DNA of 40,062 nucleotides from Pseudomonadales bacterium (lineage in GTDB: Bacteria; Pseudomonadota; Gammaproteobacteria; Pseudomonadales; Azotimanducaceae): the NCBI GenBank assembly GCA_024234635.1, contig JACKNX010000026.1, positions 1-40,062 on the forward strand. The letters are read 5' to 3'. The translations under genes and the position numbers were made by a program. This document shows, in pieces, positions 1 to 7,510 of this stretch. How positions within the stretch are numbered: position 1 is the stretch's first letter; every line of letters begins with the position of its first letter. The notes below the pieces were generated by a model. It was not told the origin of the DNA. It did not search any database and saw nothing but the letters and a program-made list of their open reading frames with translations.

Positions 1-798
1 GCCGGCCACGTGGCTGTGGCCACCCTGTTCGGCAAGGTGCAGCCTGACCCGTATGCCGAGGGGCTCCACCTGCCCGTGAATCCGCTGTATGACTGGTACG
101 AATTCGACGTACGCCAGAAGTCACACAAGGAGACCGCCAGCGTGCCCAGCCAGGATCAGTTGCAGACGCAGGTGGACGTAAGCGTGCAGTACCGGCTGCG
201 TGGTTCGGAGACCCCGCGCGTGCTGCAGGAGACCGGACAGGTGGCGCAGGTGATCGACGTGCACCTGGTGCCGAAACTGCGTTCCGTTCTGCGCGAGCAG
301 GGCAAGACGATCAAGCGTGCCGAGGACTTCTTTCTCGAGGAAACCCAGAACCGCCTGCAGGAAACGCTGCTCGTGGAATTGCAGACCTACCTGGCGCCCA
401 AGGGCGTGGACGTGGAGGCGGTGCTGATCCGCGATATCAATCTGCCAGCGTTCATCAGCAGGGCGATCGAAGCCAAGAAGGAACGCGAGCAGGAAGTGGA
501 AAAGCAGAAGGCGGAGCTCGAGCGTTTCCGCACGGAACAGCAGCAGAAGATTGCCGCCGCGCAGGCGGAGCGTGCAGCGGCGGAGGAAATGGCCACCCGA
601 CAGCGCGTGCTGGCGGATGCGAAAGCCTACGAGATCGAGGCGGTGAACAAGGCCATCGGCAGCAATGCCAACTACATCAAGCTGCAGGCGCTGGAGTCGC
701 TGAAGGAAATTTCCCGCGACAAGGCGGCGAAGATCTATTTCCTGAACGGCGACAGTCCCAACCCACTGCCGCTGATGCACCTGGGAGAGACGCGCTGA
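1..798 (+). CDS. SPFH/prohibitin-family (band 7) protein, 5' end cut by window
   Basis: The frame is open from base 1, so the N-terminus, normally a single membrane helix, lies outside the window. The visible part begins in the SPFH domain with a typical beta-rich segment (FGKV near the start) and runs through the DVSVQYRL strand. It is followed by a long charged coiled coil (roughly residues 155-215, rich in Lys, Glu, Gln and Ala) and a short C-terminal tail. SPFH proteins of this prohibitin type form large ring or cage assemblies at membranes and often modulate membrane proteases; that is family knowledge, and no partner protease is visible here. The stop codon is one base before the ATG of the next gene, so the two are probably co-transcribed and translationally coupled. 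Confidence 0.85.
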   Translation, partial: AGHVAVATLFGKVQPDPYAEGLHLPVNPLYDWYEFDVRQKSHKETASVPSQDQLQTQVDVSVQYRLRGSETPRVLQETGQVAQVIDVHLVPKLRSVLREQGKTIKRAEDFFLEETQNRLQETLLVELQTYLAPKGVDVEAVLIRDINLPAFISRAIEAKKEREQEVEKQKAELERFRTEQQQKIAAAQAERAAAEEMATRQRVLADAKAYEIEAVNKAIGSNANYIKLQALESLKEISRDKAAKIYFLNGDSPNPLPLMHLGETR

Positions 799-799
799 C

Positions 800-1459
800 A
801 TGATTACCGACATCGACCCGGCCTGGCTGGCGCCCACCGGTTATCTGGATTTTGACGACCCGGCCGTGCAGGCGTTTGCAGACCAGGCCACGGACGGACT
901 TGCCGAGCCGGTGGCGATTGCGAAGGCGCTGTTCCTCGCCGTGCGGGACGGTTTCCGCTACGACCCCTACCAGAGTACCCGCGATGCGGCGGGCTACCGG
1001 GCCAGCCAGGTAGTGAAATCGACGAGCAACTGGTGCATCCCGAAGTCCGTGCTGTTTGCCGCCGTTGCACGCTACAAGGGGATTCCCGCGCGCCTGGGTT
1101 TTGCCGACGTACGCAACCATCTCACCAGCGAAAAACTGTCGAAATCCATGGGCACCGACGTGTTCGCGTGGCACGGCTATGCGGAACTCCTGCTGGGCGG
1201 TCGCTGGGTGAAACTGAGCACCGCGTTCAATATCGAGCTGTGCCGGAAGTTCGGCGTGAAGGTGCTGGAATTTGATGGCATACACGATGCACTGATGCAT
1301 CCCTACGACGAAAACGGCAACCGTCACATGGAATACCTCCTGCAGCGTGGCTCGTTCGACGATCTGCCGCTGGCGCAGATCTTCGCGACATTCGACGAAG
1401 TCTACGGCGGCAGCGGTGTCGGCTCCGACGCGGAACGCGATACCGCGTTTGATGCCTGA
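800..1459 (+). CDS. transglutaminase-like (papain-fold) domain protein
   Basis: This 219-residue protein carries the transglutaminase-like core. A Cys lies in SNWCIPKSVLF (residue 77) at the start of a helix and is followed by RYKGIPARLGFADV. A His lies in AWHGYAELLLGGRWVKLS, the usual Cys...His arrangement of transglutaminase-like peptidases. The third catalytic residue is not obvious; after the second strand the sequence is TAFN rather than the common Asp. No signal peptide is seen, so it is probably cytoplasmic. The ATG follows the SPFH stop by one base, indicating an operon, and a strong hairpin follows the stop. Family members hydrolyse or cross-link peptides; the actual substrate is unknown. 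Confidence 0.8.
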   Translation: MITDIDPAWLAPTGYLDFDDPAVQAFADQATDGLAEPVAIAKALFLAVRDGFRYDPYQSTRDAAGYRASQVVKSTSNWCIPKSVLFAAVARYKGIPARLGFADVRNHLTSEKLSKSMGTDVFAWHGYAELLLGGRWVKLSTAFNIELCRKFGVKVLEFDGIHDALMHPYDENGNRHMEYLLQRGSFDDLPLAQIFATFDEVYGGSGVGSDAERDTAFDA

Positions 1460-1471
1460 GGCGTTCCGCTG

Positions 1472-1502
1472 GCATCCGCCACGGACGTGCCGTGGCGGAT
1501 GC
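1472..1502. terminator. hairpin terminator shared by convergent genes
   Basis: A perfect 13-bp inverted repeat (1472-1484 and 1490-1502) with a 5-base loop lies in the 58-bp gap between the convergent transglutaminase-like gene and tex. No strong T-run follows on either strand, so termination efficiency is inferred from stem strength and position. Confidence 0.65.
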
Positions 1503-1517
1503 GGCAGACCCGGTGTC

Positions 1518-3872
1518 TTACTTCTTGCGTGCGTTGGCGAATGCCGCCGCCATGATTCCGGCGGGTTTCTGCGCCGTCGCCGGCCGGGTGTTGCGGTCGC
1601 CGCGGCGTTGTCCGGCATTGCGTTCCTCGCGCTGCCCGCTTGGTTCCCGTGATCGGGACTCCACCTTGTCCGCGAGGCGCATGCTCAGGCTGATGCGCTT
1701 GCGTGCCGCATCCACCTCAAGCACCTTCACACGCACGATGTCGCCGGCCTTGACGATCTCGTGCGGGTCTTTCACGAATTTTTCAGCCAGCGCGGAGATA
1801 TGCACCAGGCCGTCCTGATGCACGCCTACGTCAACGAACGCGCCGAAGTTGGTGACGTTGGTCACCACACCCTCCAGCACCATGTCGGGTTTGAGGTCCT
1901 TGATCTCGGTGACGGATTCGTCGAAGCGGGCCGTGCGAAACTCCGGTCGTGGGTCACGCCCGGGCTTCTCCAGCTCCGCGAAGATGTCCTGCACCGTCGG
2001 CAGGCCAAACCGGTCGTCGGTGTAGCGGGCGGGGTCGAGGCTGCGCAGCACGTCGGGATTGCGCATCACCGCGTCCACGGGTTTGTTGATGTCGTGGAGG
2101 ATCTTCTGCACCACGGGATACGCTTCCGGGTGCACGGCGGAGGCGTCCAGAGGATTGTCGCCACCGGTCACACGCAGAAAGCCTGCCGCCTGCTCGAAGG
2201 TCTTCGGGCCGAGGCGGGGCACGCCCAGCAGCTCCGCGCGGCTTCTGAAGGCGCCCCGCTGATCGCGGAACTGCACCACGTTCTCCGCCAGCGTCGGCGT
2301 CAGTCCGGAGATTCGCGCCAGAAGCGGTGCGGATGCTGTGTTCAGATCAACGCCCACACTGTTGACGCAGTCCTCCACCACGACATCCAGCGCCCTCGCG
2401 AGCTGGGTCTGATTGGTATCATGCTGGTACTGGCCAACGCCGATGGACTTGGGGTCGATCTTCACCAGCTCCGCCAGTGGGTCCTGCAGCCGGCGGGCGA
2501 TCGACACGGCGCCGCGCAGACTGACATCCAGTGCCGGAAATTCTTTTGCCGCCAGCTCGGACGCGGAGTACACCGAAGCACCCGCTTCGGACACCACAAC
2601 CGGATGCACTGCCAGATCCGGGTATTGCTTGCGCAGCTGGCTGACCAGGGCATCGGTCTCCCGGGACGCCGTGCCGTTGCCAATGGCGATCAGCGACACG
2701 CCGTGTTTCGCCGCCAGCGCACGTAGCGTGGTCAGGCTGCCTGTCAGGTCGTTTTTCGGCGGGAACGGGTAGATGGTGGCGGTATCCAGCAGCTTGCCCG
2801 TGCCGTCCACCACGGCCACTTTCACACCGGTGCGGATACCCGGATCCAGGCCCATGGTCGTGCGGTTCCCGGCCGGCGCAGCGAGCAGCAGGTCGCGCAG
2901 ATTGCGGGCAAAGACGCGGATCGCTTCCGATTCCGCCGCTTCCCGGAGATCGGCGAACAGGGTCGTTTCAATGGACAACGCCATCTTCGCGCGCCAGGTC
3001 AGCCGCACGACGCCCGTCAACCACGCATCCGCCGGGCGACCCTCGTCGCGGATTCCCGCATGCGCGGCGATACGTCGTTCGCAGGGGCCGAGCGTTGCGC
3101 TCCAGCCGTCGTTGTCGATTTCCTCCCTCAGTTTGAGCGCCAGGCGCAACACGCCTTCCGCGCGTCCGCGGAACAGGGCGAGCGCGCGGTGCGGGGGCAC
3201 TTTGGCGACCGGCTCGCTGTAGTCGAAGTAGTCGCGGAACTTGGCGCCTTCGTCAGCCTTGCCATCCACCATCCGGGAGACCACCAGGGCGTTGTCCCAC
3301 TGATGCTGGCGCAATTCTCCCAGAAGGTTTGCGTTTTCGGCGAAACGATCCATGAGAATGGCAGCGGCACCATCCAGCGCTGCCTTGACATCGGGCACGC
3401 CCGGGTTGTCGCCGGCTTCCGTCGTGAAGGGCTCGCGCAGAAACGCGGCGGCGGCCGAATCGGGTAGCAGCGAGGGGTTTTCGAGCAGCTGGTCCGCCAG
3501 CGCTTCGAGACCGGCCTCACGGGCAATCTGTGCCTTGGTGCGACGCTTGACCTTGTAGGGCAGGTACAGGTCCTCCAGGCGTTGTTTGGTGTCGGCGTCT
3601 TCGATACTGGTGCGCAGGGCGGGTGTCAGCTTGCCCTGGGCCTGGATGGTGTCGAGGATCGCGACGCGGCGTTCTTCCAGTTCGCGCAGATAGGTCAGCC
3701 GCTCTTCGAGGTGCCTTAGCTGGGTGTCGTCAAGTCCGCCCGTGACTTCCTTTCGATAGCGGGCGATGAACGGCACGGTGGCGCCTTCGTCCAGAAGGGT
3801 GGTGGTGGCAGTAACCTGGATGGCGCGTACGCCCAGTTCGGTGGCGATCCGGTCGGCAATCGGCGGCAGCAT
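1518..3872 (-). CDS. tex: Tex, RNA-binding transcription accessory protein
   Basis: The 784 residues match the full Tex layout. An N-terminal helical region contains the family-typical TVPFIARYRKE and EDLYLPYK segments. The YqgF/RNase-H-like core has MGLDPGIRTGVKVAVVD. The helix-hairpin-helix region contains SVGVDLNTAS and GVPRLGPKTFEQAAGFLR. A C-terminal S1 RNA-binding domain (about residues 650-720, LEGVVTNVTNFGAFVDVG) follows, then a basic, Arg-rich low-complexity tail. Tex binds nucleic acid and is linked to transcription and stress tolerance in several bacteria. The ATG at 3872 is preceded by a GGGAG about 12 bases upstream. The gene is monocistronic here and diverges from the hemerythrin gene across a repeat-filled spacer. 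Confidence 0.96.
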   Translation of the reverse strand: MLPPIADRIATELGVRAIQVTATTTLLDEGATVPFIARYRKEVTGGLDDTQLRHLEERLTYLRELEERRVAILDTIQAQGKLTPALRTSIEDADTKQRLEDLYLPYKVKRRTKAQIAREAGLEALADQLLENPSLLPDSAAAAFLREPFTTEAGDNPGVPDVKAALDGAAAILMDRFAENANLLGELRQHQWDNALVVSRMVDGKADEGAKFRDYFDYSEPVAKVPPHRALALFRGRAEGVLRLALKLREEIDNDGWSATLGPCERRIAAHAGIRDEGRPADAWLTGVVRLTWRAKMALSIETTLFADLREAAESEAIRVFARNLRDLLLAAPAGNRTTMGLDPGIRTGVKVAVVDGTGKLLDTATIYPFPPKNDLTGSLTTLRALAAKHGVSLIAIGNGTASRETDALVSQLRKQYPDLAVHPVVVSEAGASVYSASELAAKEFPALDVSLRGAVSIARRLQDPLAELVKIDPKSIGVGQYQHDTNQTQLARALDVVVEDCVNSVGVDLNTASAPLLARISGLTPTLAENVVQFRDQRGAFRSRAELLGVPRLGPKTFEQAAGFLRVTGGDNPLDASAVHPEAYPVVQKILHDINKPVDAVMRNPDVLRSLDPARYTDDRFGLPTVQDIFAELEKPGRDPRPEFRTARFDESVTEIKDLKPDMVLEGVVTNVTNFGAFVDVGVHQDGLVHISALAEKFVKDPHEIVKAGDIVRVKVLEVDAARKRISLSMRLADKVESRSREPSGQREERNAGQRRGDRNTRPATAQKPAGIMAAAFANARKK

Positions 3873-4406
3873 GTTGAGTCGTGGTCTCCCTCGGTGTGTG
3901 AATGAGGGCGCGGACTATAGCGGCTCAGGGCGCGAGAGACGATTGGCAGGAAGCTGCACATCAGAAGCCCGAAAAGGTGCGGTGGGTTGACTTTTGTCCC
4001 GCTGCCCGGACGGCTTACGGCGCTGGATACGCGCAGTGGTATCCAGCGCCGTCGTTGGCATTGCCGGTTGGCAGGCTGCTGAAAAAGCGGCCTGGTATGC
4101 CAGCCAGGGACGGCTGGCCCGAAAATGCAGCGGGAAACGCTGCATTTGGCGCGAGTCGGCGAAGCCGACGACTGCTGAAACAAGTCCAGGATGGACTTTT
4201 TCAGCATCGTGAAAGGTTCCCCGAACGGTGTCCTGTGCCGCCGATCGTTCCGGGCTGCCATCTGACAAGTTCAAGAACGCATCTCATAGGGGATTCCCCG
4301 TATCCGACGTCAGGGGTGACCTGGTTCACCAATCCCCGGAGGGCCGTGACTAGAATCGTTCTGGCCATCGGGGCATTGCAGTAGACGGAAGCTGTGAGGT
4401 AAAGAA
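3873..4406. other. divergent spacer between tex and the hemerythrin gene
   Basis: This 534-bp stretch has no credible gene. Its first part is the tex upstream region, and 4017-4206 is a chain of five hairpins listed separately. From 4207 to 4406 it should hold the hemerythrin promoter. Visible there are a near-palindrome with GGGG/CCCC arms at 4286-4303, an inverted repeat GGTGA-N6-TCACC at 4315-4330, and a weak -10-like TAGAAT at 4351-4356 without a convincing -35. These are candidates only. Confidence 0.5.
4017..4206. repeat. composite palindromic intergenic repeat (five hairpins)
   Basis: Five inverted repeats follow one another: 4017-4030/4039-4052 (14-bp perfect stem), 4099-4105/4112-4118, 4123-4131/4139-4147, 4155-4160/4164-4169, and an imperfect hairpin 4173-4206. 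The last one, within 4172-4202, is identical over 31 bp to the reverse complement of 14505-14535. The motif GGCTGCTGAAAAAG near 4073 resembles the opposite end of the element. The organisation suggests a REP/BIME- or MITE-like non-coding mobile repeat rather than a terminator, because both flanking genes point away from it. Confidence 0.65.
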
Positions 4407-4814
4407 ATGACGTACGTTTCCTGGGACGATGCTTTTGACGTGAAGGAAAACAGGATGAACAGCCAGCACAGGATGCTGTTCGATTACGTGAACGAATACG
4501 ATGCAGCGTTCCAGGAAGGGGCGGATCTGCGGAAGATGATCGGCATCTTCGACAAGATCATCAGCTATACGGCAAAACACTTTGAGGATGAAGAGGCGTA
4601 TATGGAACGCATCGACTATCCGGCCCTGCGATCCCACAGGCATATCCACAAGCAACTGGTTGCGCGGGTACTGGCATACCAGGAAAGGCTGGCCTCTGGT
4701 GACACGATGCTGCTCAAGGAAGTGCGCGTATTTCTCAAGAACTGGCTGACCGGGCACATCAAGGGTGTCGACACACAGTACTCGGAATACGCGGCGCACA
4801 CGCGGGCCGCGTGA
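4407..4814 (+). CDS. bacteriohemerythrin
   Basis: This 135-residue single-domain protein has all ligands of the non-heme di-iron site at canonical spacing: His21 (in NSQH), His58 and Glu62 (HFEDE), His77 and His81 (HRHIH), and His117 with Asp122 (HIKGVD). Such proteins bind O2 reversibly and serve in oxygen storage, sensing or delivery; which role applies here cannot be told. No signal peptide, membrane segment or fused signalling domain is present, so it is a free cytoplasmic hemerythrin. The ATG is preceded by GAGG at 4396-4399, seven bases upstream. The gene stands alone, with a hairpin and short T-run just downstream. Confidence 0.95.
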   Translation: MTYVSWDDAFDVKENRMNSQHRMLFDYVNEYDAAFQEGADLRKMIGIFDKIISYTAKHFEDEEAYMERIDYPALRSHRHIHKQLVARVLAYQERLASGDTMLLKEVRVFLKNWLTGHIKGVDTQYSEYAAHTRAA

Positions 4815-4830
4815 GTCGCTGCGACCAGCG

Positions 4831-4853
4831 GCCCTTGTCCCCGGATCAAGGGC
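4831..4853 (+). terminator. Rho-independent-type terminator after the hemerythrin gene
   Basis: A 7-bp stem (GCCCTTG at 4831-4837 with CAAGGGC at 4847-4853) and a 9-base loop are followed by TTT on the plus strand. It overlaps the last codons of the convergent citrate-synthase-like gene. Confidence 0.55.
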
Positions 4854-5985
4854 TTTCAGCGCATGGCCCGACGTCCGGCGGACGCCGACCCGTATACCGT
4901 GCCGATGGTCGAATGATACGGTTGTCCCTGCGTGATTCGATGAAATGGGCAACATAGCCGTACACCCGCGCCATCGCGAATGACGCGGTGAAGAAGTCGG
5001 TTGGCAGTCCGGTCAGGCCGTAGACAATACCTTTGTAGAACTCCAGGTTCGCGTGCAATGGTTTGTGTTTCTCCCGCATGCGAGCGGTGAAATGTTCTTC
5101 AATCGCAACGAGCGTGGCTGCCGTGGTCGCCAGCGGCGTACCAGGCGCCAGTTCGGTGGCAAATTTTTTCACCCACCGGGCACGCGGGTCGAGCACCTTG
5201 TATTCGCGATGGCCCATGCCCATCACTTTCTTTCCCGTCGCCAGGCAGTCATCCACGAATGCGGCCGCGGCTTCAGGCGAGCCGACGGCCAGCGCGGTCT
5301 CCAGTGCCGCCTGATCTGCGCCACCGTGCAACGGACCGTGCAGCGTCGCCAGGGCGCCGGCAATCGCGTTTTCCACCGGAGCCAGCGTGCTGGCGACAAC
5401 CCGGGCGGCAAAAGTGCCGGCGTTGAATCCATGCTCCACCTGCAGGATCTGGGTGATCTCGAAGGCCTGGCGGAGTGCCGGATCGACTGGCGCTTCGATG
5501 GCGCTGAGGAAACGTGTCACGGGATTGGACTCCCGGCCGTCCACCGGCCCCGGTTCGCGGTCCCGGCGTCGTGCCAGCAGGTACGCCAGCGCCGTGGGCA
5601 TGCGTGCGGCGATGGTCATGCCTCGCGCGGCGTCGCCGTAACGCCGGAAGTGCGCCGGATCATGCGTGCAGATCATCGTCCACGCGATGAGTACCTGCAT
5701 CGGGTGAGCGGTTGTCGCCGCCAGCAGGTCGAGAAGACCGCGTTCCTCTGCCGTCAGCGTGCAGGCGGCGGCGAGTTCGTCCTCGAAGTCGCGCAGGGCG
5801 GCGTTGGTTGGCTCATTGCCGTCCAGCACCAGGAACGCAACACGGGTGAAAGGCCACGCCACCAGTGAGTCCAGTGGGACGCCCCGGTAGCTCAACGTTC
5901 CGTGCAGTCCGTCGACGAGGCTGATGGCGGTTTCGTCGACTTCAATACCTTCGAGACCTTTGGCGAGCCCTTTGGCGACTGTCAT
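4846..5985 (-). CDS. citrate synthase / methylcitrate synthase family enzyme
   Basis: Family enzymes condense acetyl-CoA or propionyl-CoA with oxaloacetate. The 379-residue protein has KGLEG near the N-terminus, EHGFNAGTF, LHGPLHGGAD (His216 and His220), GMGHREYKVLDPRA (His259), FAMAR and the C-terminal IIRPSARYTG arginine region. At the position of the catalytic Asp (NVDFYSG in E. coli GltA) it reads NLEFYKG, so Glu315 replaces Asp. I placed the start at 5985 rather than the in-frame ATG at 6009 because AGAAGGA (5994-6000) lies eight bases upstream of it, and family proteins begin near this point. It diverges from a LysR regulator, which may control it. From sequence I cannot say whether it is a true citrate synthase, a methylcitrate synthase or a paralogue with another acyl-CoA. 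Confidence 0.88.
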   Translation of the reverse strand: MTVAKGLAKGLEGIEVDETAISLVDGLHGTLSYRGVPLDSLVAWPFTRVAFLVLDGNEPTNAALRDFEDELAAACTLTAEERGLLDLLAATTAHPMQVLIAWTMICTHDPAHFRRYGDAARGMTIAARMPTALAYLLARRRDREPGPVDGRESNPVTRFLSAIEAPVDPALRQAFEITQILQVEHGFNAGTFAARVVASTLAPVENAIAGALATLHGPLHGGADQAALETALAVGSPEAAAAFVDDCLATGKKVMGMGHREYKVLDPRARWVKKFATELAPGTPLATTAATLVAIEEHFTARMREKHKPLHANLEFYKGIVYGLTGLPTDFFTASFAMARVYGYVAHFIESRRDNRIIRPSARYTGRRPPDVGPCAESP

Positions 5986-6153
5986 GTTCAATGTCCTTCT
6001 GTCCAGCATTGGGCGCAGGTTAGGTAGCCCAGATCCCCTTAACCAGATCGTCCGGCTAACTGAACGGTGCGCGCCGCTGAACTATCAGCCTGGCTTATCA
6101 AAACATCGTCGCGGCCACTGGCGGCGGTGCAGGACGTTCGGCAGACTCCGCCC

Positions 6154-7041
6154 ATGCAGATCGAACGCAACGAATTGCGCGTGTTGTCGGCCATTGTCGA
6201 AGAGGAGGGCTTCAGCCGGGCGGCGGAGCGGCTCAATCTGTCGCAGTCGGCTGTCAGCCAGACGATGGCGAATCTCGAACATCGCATCGGCACGAGCCTG
6301 CTGACCCGTGGTCGCCGTCCACGTCTGACAGAGGCGGGCCAGCGGCTGTTCCGATATGCGCAAAGCGTGCTGCACGAAGAGCGCACGACGCTGGAGGATA
6401 TCGAGCGTATCCGCAGCGGTGAACTTTCGACGCTCAACCTGGCGATGAGCAGCCTCGTGCATCGACTCTACGGTACCCGCCTGCTGCTCACGTTCTGCGA
6501 GAACAATCCGCTCACGCGCCTGCGGCTTGACGTTGCTCCGAGCCGGGAGATGATCTACGGAGTGGACGAGGATCGCTGGGAACTTGCGTTCGGACCGTTT
6601 CAGCGGCAGATGCCGGGGCACTTTGCTACGCGTCCGTGCTTCGAAGAAACGCGCATGCTGGTAGCGCACGAAAACCATCCGCTGTTCGCCCGCCTGCGTG
6701 ACGATCCATTGCGGGTACTTGGCAGCGTATCGCTCATCACGTCCTATCTGGATGAGATCACCAAACGTCCCGGCGAGGAACGCCTGCGCAGGATGTTCGC
6801 CAGCATCTGGGAGATAAGCCACCTCGAACTGCGCCTTGCGCTGGTTGCCGCCGGCAAGGGCGTTACCTATGTGTCGAGTCGCCTGTTGCCCGATCTGGTT
6901 GGTTTTCACCCCGTAAGCGGGCTGAATTTTTCCACCATCCCCCGTACGGTGGGGGTGTATCACCGCAAGCACCAGCCCCTGTCGGAGGCCGCCAAACGGT
7001 TTCTCGCCATCGTCGAGCGTGCGTTTCCCGCCGCACGCTGA
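6154..7041 (+). CDS. LysR-family transcriptional regulator
   Basis: The N-terminal winged helix-turn-helix is clear (ELRVLSAIVEEEGFSRAAERL then SQSAVSQTMANLE), followed by a periplasmic-binding-protein-like effector domain (about residues 90-290). The frame is open upstream to 6067, but the ATG at 6154 places the HTH at the usual distance from the N-terminus, giving 295 residues. It is divergent from the citrate-synthase-like gene, the classical arrangement for a LysR regulator and its target. The 168-bp gap contains GGTTA (6018-6022) and TAACC (6040-6044), which could be an operator arm pair, though this is weak evidence. The effector is unknown. Confidence 0.9.
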   Translation: MQIERNELRVLSAIVEEEGFSRAAERLNLSQSAVSQTMANLEHRIGTSLLTRGRRPRLTEAGQRLFRYAQSVLHEERTTLEDIERIRSGELSTLNLAMSSLVHRLYGTRLLLTFCENNPLTRLRLDVAPSREMIYGVDEDRWELAFGPFQRQMPGHFATRPCFEETRMLVAHENHPLFARLRDDPLRVLGSVSLITSYLDEITKRPGEERLRRMFASIWEISHLELRLALVAAGKGVTYVSSRLLPDLVGFHPVSGLNFSTIPRTVGVYHRKHQPLSEAAKRFLAIVERAFPAAR

Positions 7042-7044
7042 CGA

Positions 7045-7362
7045 TCAGCTTTTCTTCAGCTCCACCAGGATGGCGCGATAGTCCTCGCCATTGTTGACGG
7101 CTGTCTCGACATGCCCTTTGCGGATGAAGTCCGCGGTACCTGGCTTCGGACGGAACGCGAAGTGCTCGCCCAGCATGCCACCGGTACCGTCGTGAAACGT
7201 GACCTCGATGGGGCCTTCTCCCGAGACGTGCAGAAGAAAGTAGTCATTGGCGTGCAGGTGTTTACGGATGGTTGCGCCTTTCGGCACCACCTGGTTCCAC
7301 ACCCGTACCAGTTCGTCTTCGAAGATGACTTCGGTGGCAATGGGCGCCAGTTCGTCAGCCAT
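7045..7362 (-). CDS. small cupin-domain protein
   Basis: This is a 105-residue single-domain cupin. The first metal motif is recognisable (KHLHANDYFLLHVSG, with the HxH pair), but the usual Glu after HxH is not clear. The second motif is reduced to KGHVETAVN. I chose the ATG at 7362 because GGGAG at 7371-7375 lies eight bases upstream and upstream residues lack cupin character; the frame itself is open to 7476. The gene follows the ThDP-dependent enzyme by 148 bp on the same strand and is plausibly the last gene of that operon. Cupins of this size may be isomerases, decarboxylases, dioxygenases or metabolite binders; the function is not assigned. Confidence 0.78.
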   Translation of the reverse strand: MADELAPIATEVIFEDELVRVWNQVVPKGATIRKHLHANDYFLLHVSGEGPIEVTFHDGTGGMLGEHFAFRPKPGTADFIRKGHVETAVNNGEDYRAILVELKKS

Positions 7363-7510
7363 GGTCGTGTCTCCCGTGTCATTGGCAGGGTGCGAGCCTG
7401 CCATCGCTCTCTCATCGTATCCGCGCGAATGCCCGTTCATGCCTGCGAACGCACGGGTTGCGCCCGAGCCCGCCATGGACCCGCCCGCGTGCGGTACCTG
7501 CGGCCACGTG

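Noticed and set aside
1761..2726. A 321-codon plus-strand frame inside tex
   Set aside because: It is antisense to the strongly supported Tex core and shows no recognisable domain.
4017..4052. The 14-bp-stem hairpin as a transcription terminator
   Set aside because: Both flanking genes are transcribed away from it and no T-run follows; it is better read as part of the composite repeat.
6018..6044. LysR operator between the citrate-synthase-like gene and its regulator
   Set aside because: The short GGTTA/TAACC arms do not form a convincing T-N11-A site; kept only as a remark in the regulator entry.
7363..7510. A small RNA or attenuator in the ThDP-enzyme / cupin gap
   Set aside because: No strong hairpin with T-run or other conserved structure was visible by eye.
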